Shown here one piece after another: positions 20,622 to 28,756 of a DNA stretch of 64,000 nucleotides. The position numbers and the translations under genes were made by a program. Numbering within the stretch: the stretch's first letter is position 1; each line of letters begins with the position of its first letter. Under the pieces are notes generated by a model. That model made no database searches. It saw nothing but the letters and a program-made list of their open reading frames with translations, and was not told the DNA's origin. The stretch comes from Muribaculaceae bacterium (GTDB taxonomy: Bacteria; Bacteroidota; Bacteroidia; Bacteroidales; Muribaculaceae): contig JAGATX010000004.1 of the NCBI GenBank assembly GCA_017621055.1, positions 1-64,000 on the forward strand, written 5' to 3'.

Positions 20622-21923
20622 TCAGAGCGAGGTGACGATAGTTTCCTCGCGGTCGGGGCCGACAGATATTATCGAAACATTTACCCCCACGGATTTCTCG
20701 ATAAAACGCATATAATCGACAAAAGGTTTGGGGAGGGCATCGACGCTGCGAATGTGCCGCAGTGACTGGCGCCAGCCGGGGAATTCGGTCAGGACGGGAC
20801 GGCAAGTGCCGGCGCCCTCGGCGTTGTCGCCGATACTGAAGGGAAACTCCCCGGTTGTGGTGCCGTCGGGGAGCACATATGCCGTGCATACTTTTATGGT
20901 ATCGAACTCGTCGAGCACGTCGGATTTCATCATAATGAGGTCCGTCACGCCGTTGATCATCACGGCATATCGCAGGGCCACCAGGTCGAGCCAGCCGCAG
21001 CGGCGGCGTCGGCCGGTGACGGCTCCGAATTCATGGCCGATTGTGCACATCCGCTCGCCGTCGGCATCGAATAGCTCCGTAGGAAAGGGGCCGCTGCCCA
21101 CGCGAGTGCAGTAAGCCTTGAAAATGCCGAACACGCGGCCTATGGCGCGCGGGGGCAGACCCAGACCGGTGCAGGCGCCGGCAGCGACGGTGTTGCTTGA
21201 GGTCACGAAGGGGTAGGAGCCGAAGTCTACGTCGAGCATAGTGCCCTGGGCGCCCTCGCACAGCAGCGAGCGTCCTTCGGCGAGGGCTTTGTTGACGGCG
21301 AATTCGCTGTCGATCAGGCGGAAGGAACGCAGATAGTCGATAGCGTCGAGCCATCGGGTCTCCATGGCGCTGAAATCGTCGGGGATAGTGGCACCGGCGG
21401 CTGCCAGACGCGCCATGTGTTCGTCGCGGCGCGCGGCGTAGCGGGCGTCGAAGTCCGGGGCAAGGATATCGCCGGCTCGCAGACCGCAACGCGAGGTCTT
21501 GTCGGTGTATGTCGGGCCTATTCCTTTGCCGGTGGTGCCAATTTTCGATGCCCCTTTGGCGTTTTCGCCTGCGGCGTCGAGCAGGCGGTGTGTGGGCAGG
21601 ATCAGATGAGCCTTTTTGGAAATGAGCAGCCGGCTGTGGAGGTCTGTGCCGCCGTCCTCGATGGCCTGCGCTTCCTCGCGGAAGAGCACGGGGTCGAGCA
21701 CCACTCCGTTACCTATTATGTTTTCGCCTTTTCCGGCAAATACGCCGGAGGGAATTGAGCGGAGCACGTGCTTTCGGCCTGAGAATTCGAGGGTGTGGCC
21801 GGCGTTTGGACCGCCCTGGAAGCGTGCCACGATGTCGTAGTGCGGTGTGAGCACGTCCACAATTTTACCTTTGCCCTCGTCGCCCCACTGGAGCCCGAGC
21901 AGGATGTCGGCTTTCTGTGTCAT
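20622..21923 (-). CDS. purA: Adenylosuccinate synthetase
   Basis: PurA (433 aa) joins IMP and aspartate using GTP in the first step from IMP to AMP. The GTP loop LQWGDEGKGK is at residues 11-20; GGPNAGHT (IMP-binding region), GTTGKGIGPTYTDKTSR and GAVTGRRRRCGWLDLVALRY are all present. The start ATG overlaps the stop of the upstream Fur-family gene (ATGA), so the two are probably translated together. A 39-nt gap separates it from the DUF1015 gene. Confidence 0.97.
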   Translation of the reverse strand: MTQKADILLGLQWGDEGKGKIVDVLTPHYDIVARFQGGPNAGHTLEFSGRKHVLRSIPSGVFAGKGENIIGNGVVLDPVLFREEAQAIEDGGTDLHSRLLISKKAHLILPTHRLLDAAGENAKGASKIGTTGKGIGPTYTDKTSRCGLRAGDILAPDFDARYAARRDEHMARLAAAGATIPDDFSAMETRWLDAIDYLRSFRLIDSEFAVNKALAEGRSLLCEGAQGTMLDVDFGSYPFVTSSNTVAAGACTGLGLPPRAIGRVFGIFKAYCTRVGSGPFPTELFDADGERMCTIGHEFGAVTGRRRRCGWLDLVALRYAVMINGVTDLIMMKSDVLDEFDTIKVCTAYVLPDGTTTGEFPFSIGDNAEGAGTCRPVLTEFPGWRQSLRHIRSVDALPKPFVDYMRFIEKSVGVNVSIISVGPDREETIVTSL

Positions 21924-22441
21924 TTTTTGTTTCTGATTGGTTTCTTATCCGGAATATTTGGGGTGGAGAGGATTTTGTCGGTTTTTTTCGTCGCTTTGTT
22001 TTTGCGGGCGCACCGCGAGCATATGCCGTATATAGACAGTGAAAAACGGCGCATGGTGAACGAAGGGTAGTGCTTTGCTGCAATGAGGCTTTCCAACTGG
22101 CCGTCGCTCACCTCTTTTATTTTGCCGCAGCAGGTGCAGATAAGATGGTAGTGACCTGTCGGCGCCAGTTCGAACACGCGACCGCCGTCGCCGAAATTGT
22201 GCTCCACCACCAGACCGCACTCTATCAGCAGCTCGATGGTGTTGTATACGGTACCCAGCGATACGCGGCGCCCCGATGCGGCGAGCTGCGAAAACAGCGA
22301 GTCGGCGCTGAAATGGGCGTCGCAGTCAGCAATGCAGTCGAGCACCATATAGCGCTCGGGCGTGCGGCGCCGGCGTGTGCGCAGCAAATATGCCGTCAGA
22401 ACCTCATGGAGTTCTTCGTTTTTGCTTTTTTCGGTGTTCAT
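21920..22441 (-). CDS. Fur-family transcriptional regulator
   Basis: This 173-aa protein has an N-terminal winged helix (TPERYMVLDCIADCDAHFSA; VSLGTVYNTIELLIECGLV) and a C-terminal dimerisation domain with two structural zinc pairs, Cys102-x-x-Cys105 and Cys141-x-x-Cys144, and HYH near residues 97-99 for a sensory metal site. Fur, PerR and Zur cannot be told apart here. The tail of about 25 residues is Lys-rich. I use the Met of MNTEKSKNEEL as start; upstream frame is not conserved-looking and lies over the promoter. It heads the purA operon, which suggests metal- or peroxide-linked control of purine synthesis (inference). Confidence 0.9.
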   Translation of the reverse strand: MNTEKSKNEELHEVLTAYLLRTRRRRTPERYMVLDCIADCDAHFSADSLFSQLAASGRRVSLGTVYNTIELLIECGLVVEHNFGDGGRVFELAPTGHYHLICTCCGKIKEVSDGQLESLIAAKHYPSFTMRRFSLSIYGICSRCARKNKATKKTDKILSTPNIPDKKPIRNKK

Positions 22442-22449
22442 ACCGAGGG

Positions 22450-22457
22450 CAAATATA
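22450..22457 (-). promoter_or_regulatory. Promoter -7 box of the Fur-family gene
   Basis: The minus strand reads TATATTTG, matching TAnnTTTG. It ends only 8 nt before the ATG, so the transcript would have almost no 5' leader. A TTTG box at the usual distance is not seen. Confidence 0.55.
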
Positions 22458-22509
22458 CGAATAATTTTGCAAATAGCGGCCCGGGGGTGGCTGTCATTGA
22501 AAAAATTCT

Positions 22510-22517
22510 TAACTTTG
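22510..22517 (+). promoter_or_regulatory. Promoter -7 box of prmA
   Basis: TAACTTTG matches the Bacteroidota -7 consensus, 18 nt before the prmA start. It is divergent to the Fur-family promoter some 50 nt away, so a Fur-type operator in this gap could act on both. Confidence 0.6.
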
Positions 22518-22535
22518 CAAAAAAATACCACAACG

Positions 22536-23384
22536 ATGAACGACTACTACAGCGTGCGCTTCACCATCGAGCCGCCGAGCGCCGACGCGGCCGACCTTCT
22601 TGCCTATGACCTCGGCGAGATAGGCTACGAGAGTTTTGTCGGCGACGACCGTTGCGAGGGAGCATCGCTGACGGCGTATATCCCTGCCGGCGCATACGAC
22701 GAGGCTGCTACCGCCGCCGTCGCCGCCGGCCGTCCCTTTACCGCCGAGTTTATCGAGGGCCGCGACTGGAACGCCGAATGGGAAAAGAACTATTTCAAGC
22801 CCATAGTCGTCGATGGCAGGGTAGTGGTGTTCAGTTCGTTCCACACAGAAGTCCCCGACGCCGAATATCGCATCACCGTCAACCCCAAGATGGCCTTCGG
22901 CACGGGCCACCACGCAACCACCAACCTGATGATGCGCGCCATTCTGGCGGCGGACTGCCGCGGTCTCGAGGTTGTGGATATGGGCACCGGTACCGGAATA
23001 CTCGGCATATTGGCCGCCATGCGCGGCGCCGCCCATGTGCTGGCCGTGGAGATCGACCCCTTTGCTGCCGAGAACGCCGTGGAGAATGTTGCTCTCAATC
23101 TTGGCGACAGTGCTGTGGTGGAGGTGGTAAACTCCGATGCGTCGGCTCTCGACGGTCGCGATTTCACGGCAGACCTTTTTCTGGCAAATATCAACCGCAA
23201 TATCATCACGGCCGACATCGGGCGCTATGCAGCCGCCATGCGCCGCGGGGCGACGCTCGTAACCAGCGGCTTTTACGTTTCCGACCGTCCCGTAGTCGCG
23301 GCTGCCGCCGCTGCCGCAGGCCTCGAAGCCGCCGGTGCCGACGAAATCGACTCGTGGTCGTCGCTAACGTTTGTAAAGCCATGA
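22536..23384 (+). CDS. prmA: Ribosomal protein L11 methyltransferase
   Basis: PrmA (282 aa) trimethylates L11 using SAM. The N-terminal substrate-binding domain (MNDYYSVRFTIEPPSADAAD) is followed by the Rossmann methyltransferase domain: FGTGHHATT (about residues 121-129), motif I VDMGTGTGILG (147-157) and motif IV LFLANINRNI. The start follows the -7 box TAACTTTG; an in-frame upstream ATG at 22362 is rejected because it runs through the promoter. Its stop overlaps the start of the next gene (ATGA). Confidence 0.95.
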   Translation: MNDYYSVRFTIEPPSADAADLLAYDLGEIGYESFVGDDRCEGASLTAYIPAGAYDEAATAAVAAGRPFTAEFIEGRDWNAEWEKNYFKPIVVDGRVVVFSSFHTEVPDAEYRITVNPKMAFGTGHHATTNLMMRAILAADCRGLEVVDMGTGTGILGILAAMRGAAHVLAVEIDPFAAENAVENVALNLGDSAVVEVVNSDASALDGRDFTADLFLANINRNIITADIGRYAAAMRRGATLVTSGFYVSDRPVVAAAAAAAGLEAAGADEIDSWSSLTFVKP

Positions 23385-23935
23385 AACCGCTCGTAAATCT
23401 GCTGACAGCTGCCGTGATGGTGCTCTGCGCTTTCGGCGCCGGCGCCGCCGTCACCCCCGAGGAGCAGTTCTACTCTCCGAAAACGGCGTTTACGTGGGGC
23501 GCCGATGCCGGTGCCTCGATCGACATGACCGGCAACGATATGAGCACGGTGGATTTCGACATCTACTTCGGCATGCGGCGCCGCTGGATAGAATTTTTAG
23601 GAGTGGGCGTCGGTGCCGACATCATGGTCACCAACTCGTGCCGCTCGTTCCCGCTGTACGCTGCCTTCCGCACAAATTTCGTGAACCGTCCCACCATCGC
23701 GTTCATGGACGTGCGTATCGGCGCATCGCTAAACTATCTGGAACATAATCACCAGCAGACGGGCCTCTATGGTTTTGCCGGCGTGGGCTTCAACCTCGCG
23801 CGCGGGCGTCGCTTCAGCTCGCACATCCTTGTGGGTTACACCTACCGCGAGCGGCGTCATATTTCCGGCCCGGAAATGGAGCACGATTTCGGGTCGCTCA
23901 GCTGCGCCACTGTCAAAATCGGCGTGGTATTCTGA
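23381..23935 (+). CDS. Hypothetical small outer-membrane-like protein
   Basis: A 184-aa protein with a signal peptide (MKPLVNLLTAAVMVLCAFGA, cleavage near AGAA). After it come short alternating hydrophobic strands rich in Gly and aromatic residues (WGADAGASIDMTG, FDIYFGMRRRWIEFLGVGVG, LYGFAGVGFNLARGR, LVGYTYRERR) that end in KIGVVF, so an eight-stranded outer-membrane beta-barrel is likely. The ATG overlaps the prmA stop, hence coupled expression. Its 3' end overlaps the 3' end of the opposite lipoprotein gene by 23 nt. I do not recognise a named family. Confidence 0.75.
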   Translation: MKPLVNLLTAAVMVLCAFGAGAAVTPEEQFYSPKTAFTWGADAGASIDMTGNDMSTVDFDIYFGMRRRWIEFLGVGVGADIMVTNSCRSFPLYAAFRTNFVNRPTIAFMDVRIGASLNYLEHNHQQTGLYGFAGVGFNLARGRRFSSHILVGYTYRERRHISGPEMEHDFGSLSCATVKIGVVF

Positions 23936-25148
23936 AAACAGAAGGATAACGGGCGGCCCATGTATCGCCCCACGTTCCGTAGCCGTTGTGCAGCGGCTGC
24001 GCTATGGTTATTGTGCGGGTGCCGTCGGGCTCGGTTCTCATCGTGCCCGTGCCTCCTATGTGGAAGGGGTGAGCGAAGAGGTCGGCGTTGACGAACCCGG
24101 CATTCTGTTCTGCTATTGTCACGTTGTCGGCATCGGTGGCGTCGACGGTGATATATGTCAGTGCCGGGCCTGCGTTGAGTGGTGTCAGCGGCGACTCGCC
24201 CCTATATATATTGATGAAGCGGAATAAGCCGGGGTGGCTGCGGCTTTCGCGGTATTCCACCGCCCAGGGGTTATCGGCAGGGATCAGCGGAGGCCGGGCC
24301 TCGAAACTCACCACACCCAACAGCCAGCCGTCGGTGAACAGCGCGTCGGCAGGTTCGTTCCATTCGCTGTCGGCATCAAGAATCGTCACCGTATCGTAGC
24401 TCAGCAGCCTTGTGCCGTCGGTGCGGGTGTAGACTGCGCCGAGAACGAAGACACCGGTGGCATCGGCACATCCTCCCACGCGCCACGAGGGCTGCGATGG
24501 CGGTGCTGAGCCTAAAGTGCTTACATCGGTCACGCTCTCATAGCCCTCTGTTCCCGCAGGAGAGTTTGAAACCTTAACATTGCCGCCGCCATCGACGCTG
24601 AACACCCGGGAAATGCCGTCGCCGGCAAGCGAATACTCTGATATGCCGCCGGCATCGCGGCGCCGCATCCGCACCGTCGCGCGACCGCCGGGATAGCGGT
24701 ATGACGCCGTGCCGATATCTATGTAATTGCTGGTATTCCTGAAGGTTATTGTCATGGAGGCGTCAGTGCCGACGGCGCTGACAGTCGCCGAATATTCCTC
24801 TCCGGCCTCGAGAGTGAGCGAATATCGCAACGAAAATGCCGAAACAGAGTCATTGCGGGCAAACACTACATTGCTTTGGGCCGAAAGAGCGCCACGACGG
24901 TCGGATACCTCTATTATATATAATGTGTCTGGGAGATAATCGCCGCGGCGCACCATTTCCACGGTCATGGAACCGACGAAACAGCCGTCTTCGGAGGCAA
25001 AATCGGCCGTCGAGGGACTGAAGAGCACGCGAGCGGGATCGTGGCCCGGCTCTTGGCCGGGACGGGGCGCCGGAGGGCCGTCGTTGCCGCCGGAGGGTCC
25101 CGAACAGGCCGTCGCAAGCATTATTATGAGCACAAAGATATGTTTCAT
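23913..25148 (-). CDS. Lipoprotein sharing a C-terminal domain with the SusCD-linked lipoprotein
   Basis: A 411-aa lipoprotein: the signal MKHIFVLIIMLATAC puts the lipid Cys at residue 15, followed by SGPSGGND and a Pro/Gly-rich stretch. Three or so beta-rich segments follow. The C-terminal about 110 residues (PGLFRFINIYRG...; YITVDATDADNVTIAEQNAG) line up with the C-terminus of the 30473-32353 lipoprotein (NLYRLKNVYRAW; YITIDVTDPTFVLIDQCD). A perfect TTTG-N19-TATTTTTG promoter lies upstream, back to back with the SusC leader, so it may be part of the same locus. Surface exposure and ligand binding are inferred, not shown. Confidence 0.8.
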   Translation of the reverse strand: MKHIFVLIIMLATACSGPSGGNDGPPAPRPGQEPGHDPARVLFSPSTADFASEDGCFVGSMTVEMVRRGDYLPDTLYIIEVSDRRGALSAQSNVVFARNDSVSAFSLRYSLTLEAGEEYSATVSAVGTDASMTITFRNTSNYIDIGTASYRYPGGRATVRMRRRDAGGISEYSLAGDGISRVFSVDGGGNVKVSNSPAGTEGYESVTDVSTLGSAPPSQPSWRVGGCADATGVFVLGAVYTRTDGTRLLSYDTVTILDADSEWNEPADALFTDGWLLGVVSFEARPPLIPADNPWAVEYRESRSHPGLFRFINIYRGESPLTPLNAGPALTYITVDATDADNVTIAEQNAGFVNADLFAHPFHIGGTGTMRTEPDGTRTITIAQPLHNGYGTWGDTWAARYPSVFRIPRRF

Positions 25149-25162
25149 TGCATATTTTTTTG

Positions 25163-25193
25163 CAAAAATAGTCCAAAAAACAGCAGGGGCAAA
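25163..25193 (-). promoter_or_regulatory. Promoter of the divergent lipoprotein gene
   Basis: Minus strand: TTTG (25193-25190), exactly 19 nt, TATTTTTG (25170-25163). This is an exact match to the Bacteroidota consensus, 14 nt before the ATG. Confidence 0.8.
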
Positions 25194-25368
25194 CAAAAGG
25201 TGTTATACAGCATATTTTATAAAATGTAAAGCACTAACGCGATAATCGCTAACAAAAGCAAAGCTAAAACAAGGAGAAACATATTATAATAAATTGAGAA
25301 AGCGTTAAACCTTAAATAGGGGAATAAAAAAATTGAACGGAATAGTAATAAAATTGAAAAAAAGTTAT

Positions 25369-25423
25369 TAACTTTGTAGCCACATATCTTTACAGCCGGC
25401 GCTCTGCGCTCTCTCTCGCCGGC
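25369..25423 (+). promoter_or_regulatory. susC promoter -7 box and leader hairpin
   Basis: TAACTTTG at 25369-25376 is the likely -7 box. It gives a leader of about 100 nt, which contains a perfect 7-bp hairpin GCCGGCG (25395-25401)/CGCCGGC (25417-25423) with a 15-nt loop. No TTTG box at 19 nt was found. The region between 25194 and 25368 is A/T-rich and shows nothing else. Confidence 0.6.
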
Positions 25424-25478
25424 CGCGAGACCAAGTCAACGAATGTTCAATCAATTTATGTCTAATTAAATTTTCAGT

Positions 25479-28400
25479 ATGAAAAAGCTGTTTCTATTGC
25501 TTCTGGCAGTGTTCACACTGAGCGTATGTGCGTCGGCGCAGACGCGTAGCGTTCAAGGCACTGTACTGGATGCCGAGACCGACGAGCCTCTGATCGGCGT
25601 ATCGGTGTCGGCCGGTACCGGCTACGGTGCCGCTACCGACGTGAACGGTCAGTTTACCGTATCGGTTCCGGCCTCAGCCACACAGCTGACGGTTTCCTAT
25701 GTAGGGTACGAGACCCAGACGGTCGACATCACCGGTCGTCCGCTAACAATCTTGCTCCAGCCCGCCAACAGCCTTCTCGACCCCGTGATCGTGGTGGCTT
25801 ACGGTGAGCAGAAGCGTTCGTCGTTCACCGGTTCGGCAGCCGTAGTAGGCTCTGCCGAGATCGAGAAGACGCAGGCCACCAACGTGCTCGACGCACTCTC
25901 CGGCAAAGTCGCCGGTCTTCAGCTGTCGAACGCCTCCGGTGCCCCCGGCGCCTCCAACCCCACCATCCGTGTGCGTGGTTTCTCGTCGATCATGGCTGGT
26001 AACGAACCTCTTGTAATTGTCGACGGTACTCCTTATACCGGCGACATCAACAACCTCAACACCAACGATATCGAATCGATGTCGGTGCTCAAGGACGCAG
26101 CCTCCAACGCCCTCTACGGTGCCCGCGGCGCAAACGGTGTGATCCTCATCACCACCAAGCGCGCACGCCTCGGCGAGGCCAGCATTACTTTCGACGCAAA
26201 ATGGGGTTCGCAGGGTCGCGCCACCCAGGACTATAACTATGTCAAGGACCCGCGCCAGTACTACGAGCTCTATTATCAGGCCCTGTACAACAAGGCACGC
26301 CTGCCTCAGGAAATCTATACTCCCGCCGGCGGTGGCGCCGACGTCAACATCGGCGGCTTCGGCTATACCCCCGGTGTTGCCAACGCATGGGCCAACGCCA
26401 ACCTCATCGACGGTGCCCTCGGTCTGCAGTACAACACCTTCACCGTTCCCGAAGGCCAGCTGATGATCGGCACCAACGGCAAGTTCAATCCCAACGCCAC
26501 CATGGGCCGCATGGTCAATTACGGAGGTCAGGACTACTGGCTGACTCCCGACAACTGGCTCGACGAGGCTTACCGCCACAGCCTGCGCCAGGAGTACAAC
26601 CTCTCCGTTACCCAGGGTACCGAGAAGTCCAACTTCATGGCATCGTTCAGCTACCTGAATACCGACGGTATCGTCACCACCCCCTCGAGCTTCGAGCGCC
26701 TCACCGGCCGACTGAGCGCCGACGTGCAGGCAAAGCCCTGGCTTAAGGTCGGTGCAAACATGAGCTATACCCACGTCAACGCCGAGGCAATGGACGGCAC
26801 CGAAGGCGAGAGCAACTCCAGCGGCAATATCTTCGCATTTGCCACTCAGGCAGCTCCTATCTACCCGCTGTATATGCGCGGTGGCGACAAGCAGATAATG
26901 GTTGATCGCCGCGGCTTCCCCCGCTATGACTACGGTGCAGGCCTCAACGCCGGTCTCCGTCGTCCGTTCTTCCCCGGCGGCAACGCCATTTCCGACGCCC
27001 ACCTCAACGTAAACGAGCAGAGCGTCAATGCCTTCACCGCCACCGGTTACATAGAGGTGCGCTTCCTCAAGGACTTCAAGTTCACATCGAACAACAACGT
27101 GAACCTGATGGAATACCGCCTCACCTCCACGAACAACAAATACTACGGCCAGTTCGCCACTCAGGGCGGTATGATCTACAAGCAGCACAGCCGCGAAGTG
27201 GACTACACTCTGCAGCAGCTCCTCAACTGGAACCACATCTTCAATAACCGCCACAACGTGAGCGTCCTCGTGGGCCACGAGTGGTACAAGACCACCGCCG
27301 AGCACCTCTCCGGCCAGAAGAGCAACATCTTCCTGCCCGAGAACACCGAGCTTGCCGGCGCCATCATCGACGCAAGCCCCAACTCGTACAAGACAATGTA
27401 CAACAACGAAGGTTGGCTTGGCCGCGCACAGTACGACCTCGACAGCAAGTACTTCTTCTCGGCCTCGTTCCGCCGCGACGCTTCCAGCCGCTTCCATCCC
27501 AAGCACCGCTGGGGTAACTTCTGGAGCGTAGGTGGAGCATGGATCATTTCTAAGGAAGAGTGGTTCACTCCAACATGGGTAGACCTCCTCAAAGTCAAGG
27601 TCAGCTATGGCGAACAGGGCAACGACAACATCGGTAACTACCGCTATGTCGACACTTACAGCCTTGTCAACGCCGACGGCAAACCTTCGGTAGTTCCCGC
27701 TGCAAAAGGCAACGAGAACATCACCTGGGAAAAAGGCGGCAACTTCAACGCCGGTATGGAATTCGAGCTCTTCAACACGCGCCTCACAGGTAGCTTCGAA
27801 GGCTTCTACCGCAAGACCACCGACATGCTGATGTCGTTCCCTCTCCCTGCATCGAGCGGCTTCATGGGCTACTACGCCAACGTAGGCGACATGACCAACG
27901 CCGGTATCGAGGTCGAACTCTTCGGCGACATTATCCGCACCCGCGACTTCCGTTGGAGCGCAAACCTCAACCTCACCTGGTACAAGAACCGCATCAGCTA
28001 CCTCCCCGAAGAACGTAAGAAAACGAGCGTCGACGGCGTGGCCGGTTACTCCAGCTCCAACTTCTACTATGGCGAAGGCCAGCCCCTCTACACTTACTAC
28101 CTCCACAAGTATGCAGGCGTAGATCCCAATAACGGTATGGCTCTCTACTGGAAGAATGTGAAGGATGAAAAAGGCAACGTGGTAGGCCGCGAGACTACCA
28201 ACCGCTACGACGAGGCCGACTTCTACCTCTGTGGCACCGCTCTGGCTCCCGTCTACGGCGGCTTCGGCACCAGCTTCGAATACAAAGGCTTCGATCTGTC
28301 CGTCGCTTTCAACTACCAGATCGGCGGTCAGGTATACGACGGAGCTTATGCCGGCATGATGGCATCGCCCGTGAGCAACGCCGACGGTATGAACCTCCAC

Positions 28401-28736
28401 GCCGACCTCTACAAGAGCTGGACTCCCGAGAGCCCCAACACAAACATACCGCGCTTCATGGCCGGTGACCAGTACAGTGCTTCCAGCTCCGACCGCTGGC
28501 TTACCAATGCCTCCTATCTCTCGCTGGAGAACATCAACTTCGGCTACACCCTCCCGACCAACATCGTGAAGAAGGCCTACCTCAGCAAGGTCCGCGTTTA
28601 TCTCTCGGCCGACAATATCTGGGTATGGTCGCACCGTCAGGGTCTTGACCCGCGCCAGAGCTTCACCGGTTCGGTCAACAATACTTACCACGCTCCGGTA
28701 CGCACCATCTCGGGCGGCCTGACCGTTACTTTCTAA
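25479..28736 (+). CDS. SusC/RagA-type TonB-linked outer-membrane transporter
   Basis: A 1085-aa TonB-dependent transporter. Signal peptide MKKLFLLLLAVFTLSVCASA; then a carboxypeptidase-regulatory-like domain (VQGTVLDAETDEPLIGVSVS to ITGRPLTILLQP, about residues 24-92); then the plug (VIVVAYGEQKRSSFTGSAAV; TIRVRGFSSI; LVIVDGTPY; SVLKDAASNALYGARGANGV) and a large beta-barrel ending RTISGGLTVTF. There is no N-terminal STN signalling domain, so no FecR/ECF sigma partner is expected. It pairs with the SusD homologue 20 nt downstream. The imported ligand is unknown; with no glycan-degrading enzymes nearby, an oligopeptide or a short glycan are both open. Confidence 0.95.
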   Translation: MKKLFLLLLAVFTLSVCASAQTRSVQGTVLDAETDEPLIGVSVSAGTGYGAATDVNGQFTVSVPASATQLTVSYVGYETQTVDITGRPLTILLQPANSLLDPVIVVAYGEQKRSSFTGSAAVVGSAEIEKTQATNVLDALSGKVAGLQLSNASGAPGASNPTIRVRGFSSIMAGNEPLVIVDGTPYTGDINNLNTNDIESMSVLKDAASNALYGARGANGVILITTKRARLGEASITFDAKWGSQGRATQDYNYVKDPRQYYELYYQALYNKARLPQEIYTPAGGGADVNIGGFGYTPGVANAWANANLIDGALGLQYNTFTVPEGQLMIGTNGKFNPNATMGRMVNYGGQDYWLTPDNWLDEAYRHSLRQEYNLSVTQGTEKSNFMASFSYLNTDGIVTTPSSFERLTGRLSADVQAKPWLKVGANMSYTHVNAEAMDGTEGESNSSGNIFAFATQAAPIYPLYMRGGDKQIMVDRRGFPRYDYGAGLNAGLRRPFFPGGNAISDAHLNVNEQSVNAFTATGYIEVRFLKDFKFTSNNNVNLMEYRLTSTNNKYYGQFATQGGMIYKQHSREVDYTLQQLLNWNHIFNNRHNVSVLVGHEWYKTTAEHLSGQKSNIFLPENTELAGAIIDASPNSYKTMYNNEGWLGRAQYDLDSKYFFSASFRRDASSRFHPKHRWGNFWSVGGAWIISKEEWFTPTWVDLLKVKVSYGEQGNDNIGNYRYVDTYSLVNADGKPSVVPAAKGNENITWEKGGNFNAGMEFELFNTRLTGSFEGFYRKTTDMLMSFPLPASSGFMGYYANVGDMTNAGIEVELFGDIIRTRDFRWSANLNLTWYKNRISYLPEERKKTSVDGVAGYSSSNFYYGEGQPLYTYYLHKYAGVDPNNGMALYWKNVKDEKGNVVGRETTNRYDEADFYLCGTALAPVYGGFGTSFEYKGFDLSVAFNYQIGGQVYDGAYAGMMASPVSNADGMNLHADLYKSWTPESPNTNIPRFMAGDQYSASSSDRWLTNASYLSLENINFGYTLPTNIVKKAYLSKVRVYLSADNIWVWSHRQGLDPRQSFTGSVNNTYHAPVRTISGGLTVTF

Positions 28737-28756
28737 CCCAATAAACCTGTAAAGCA

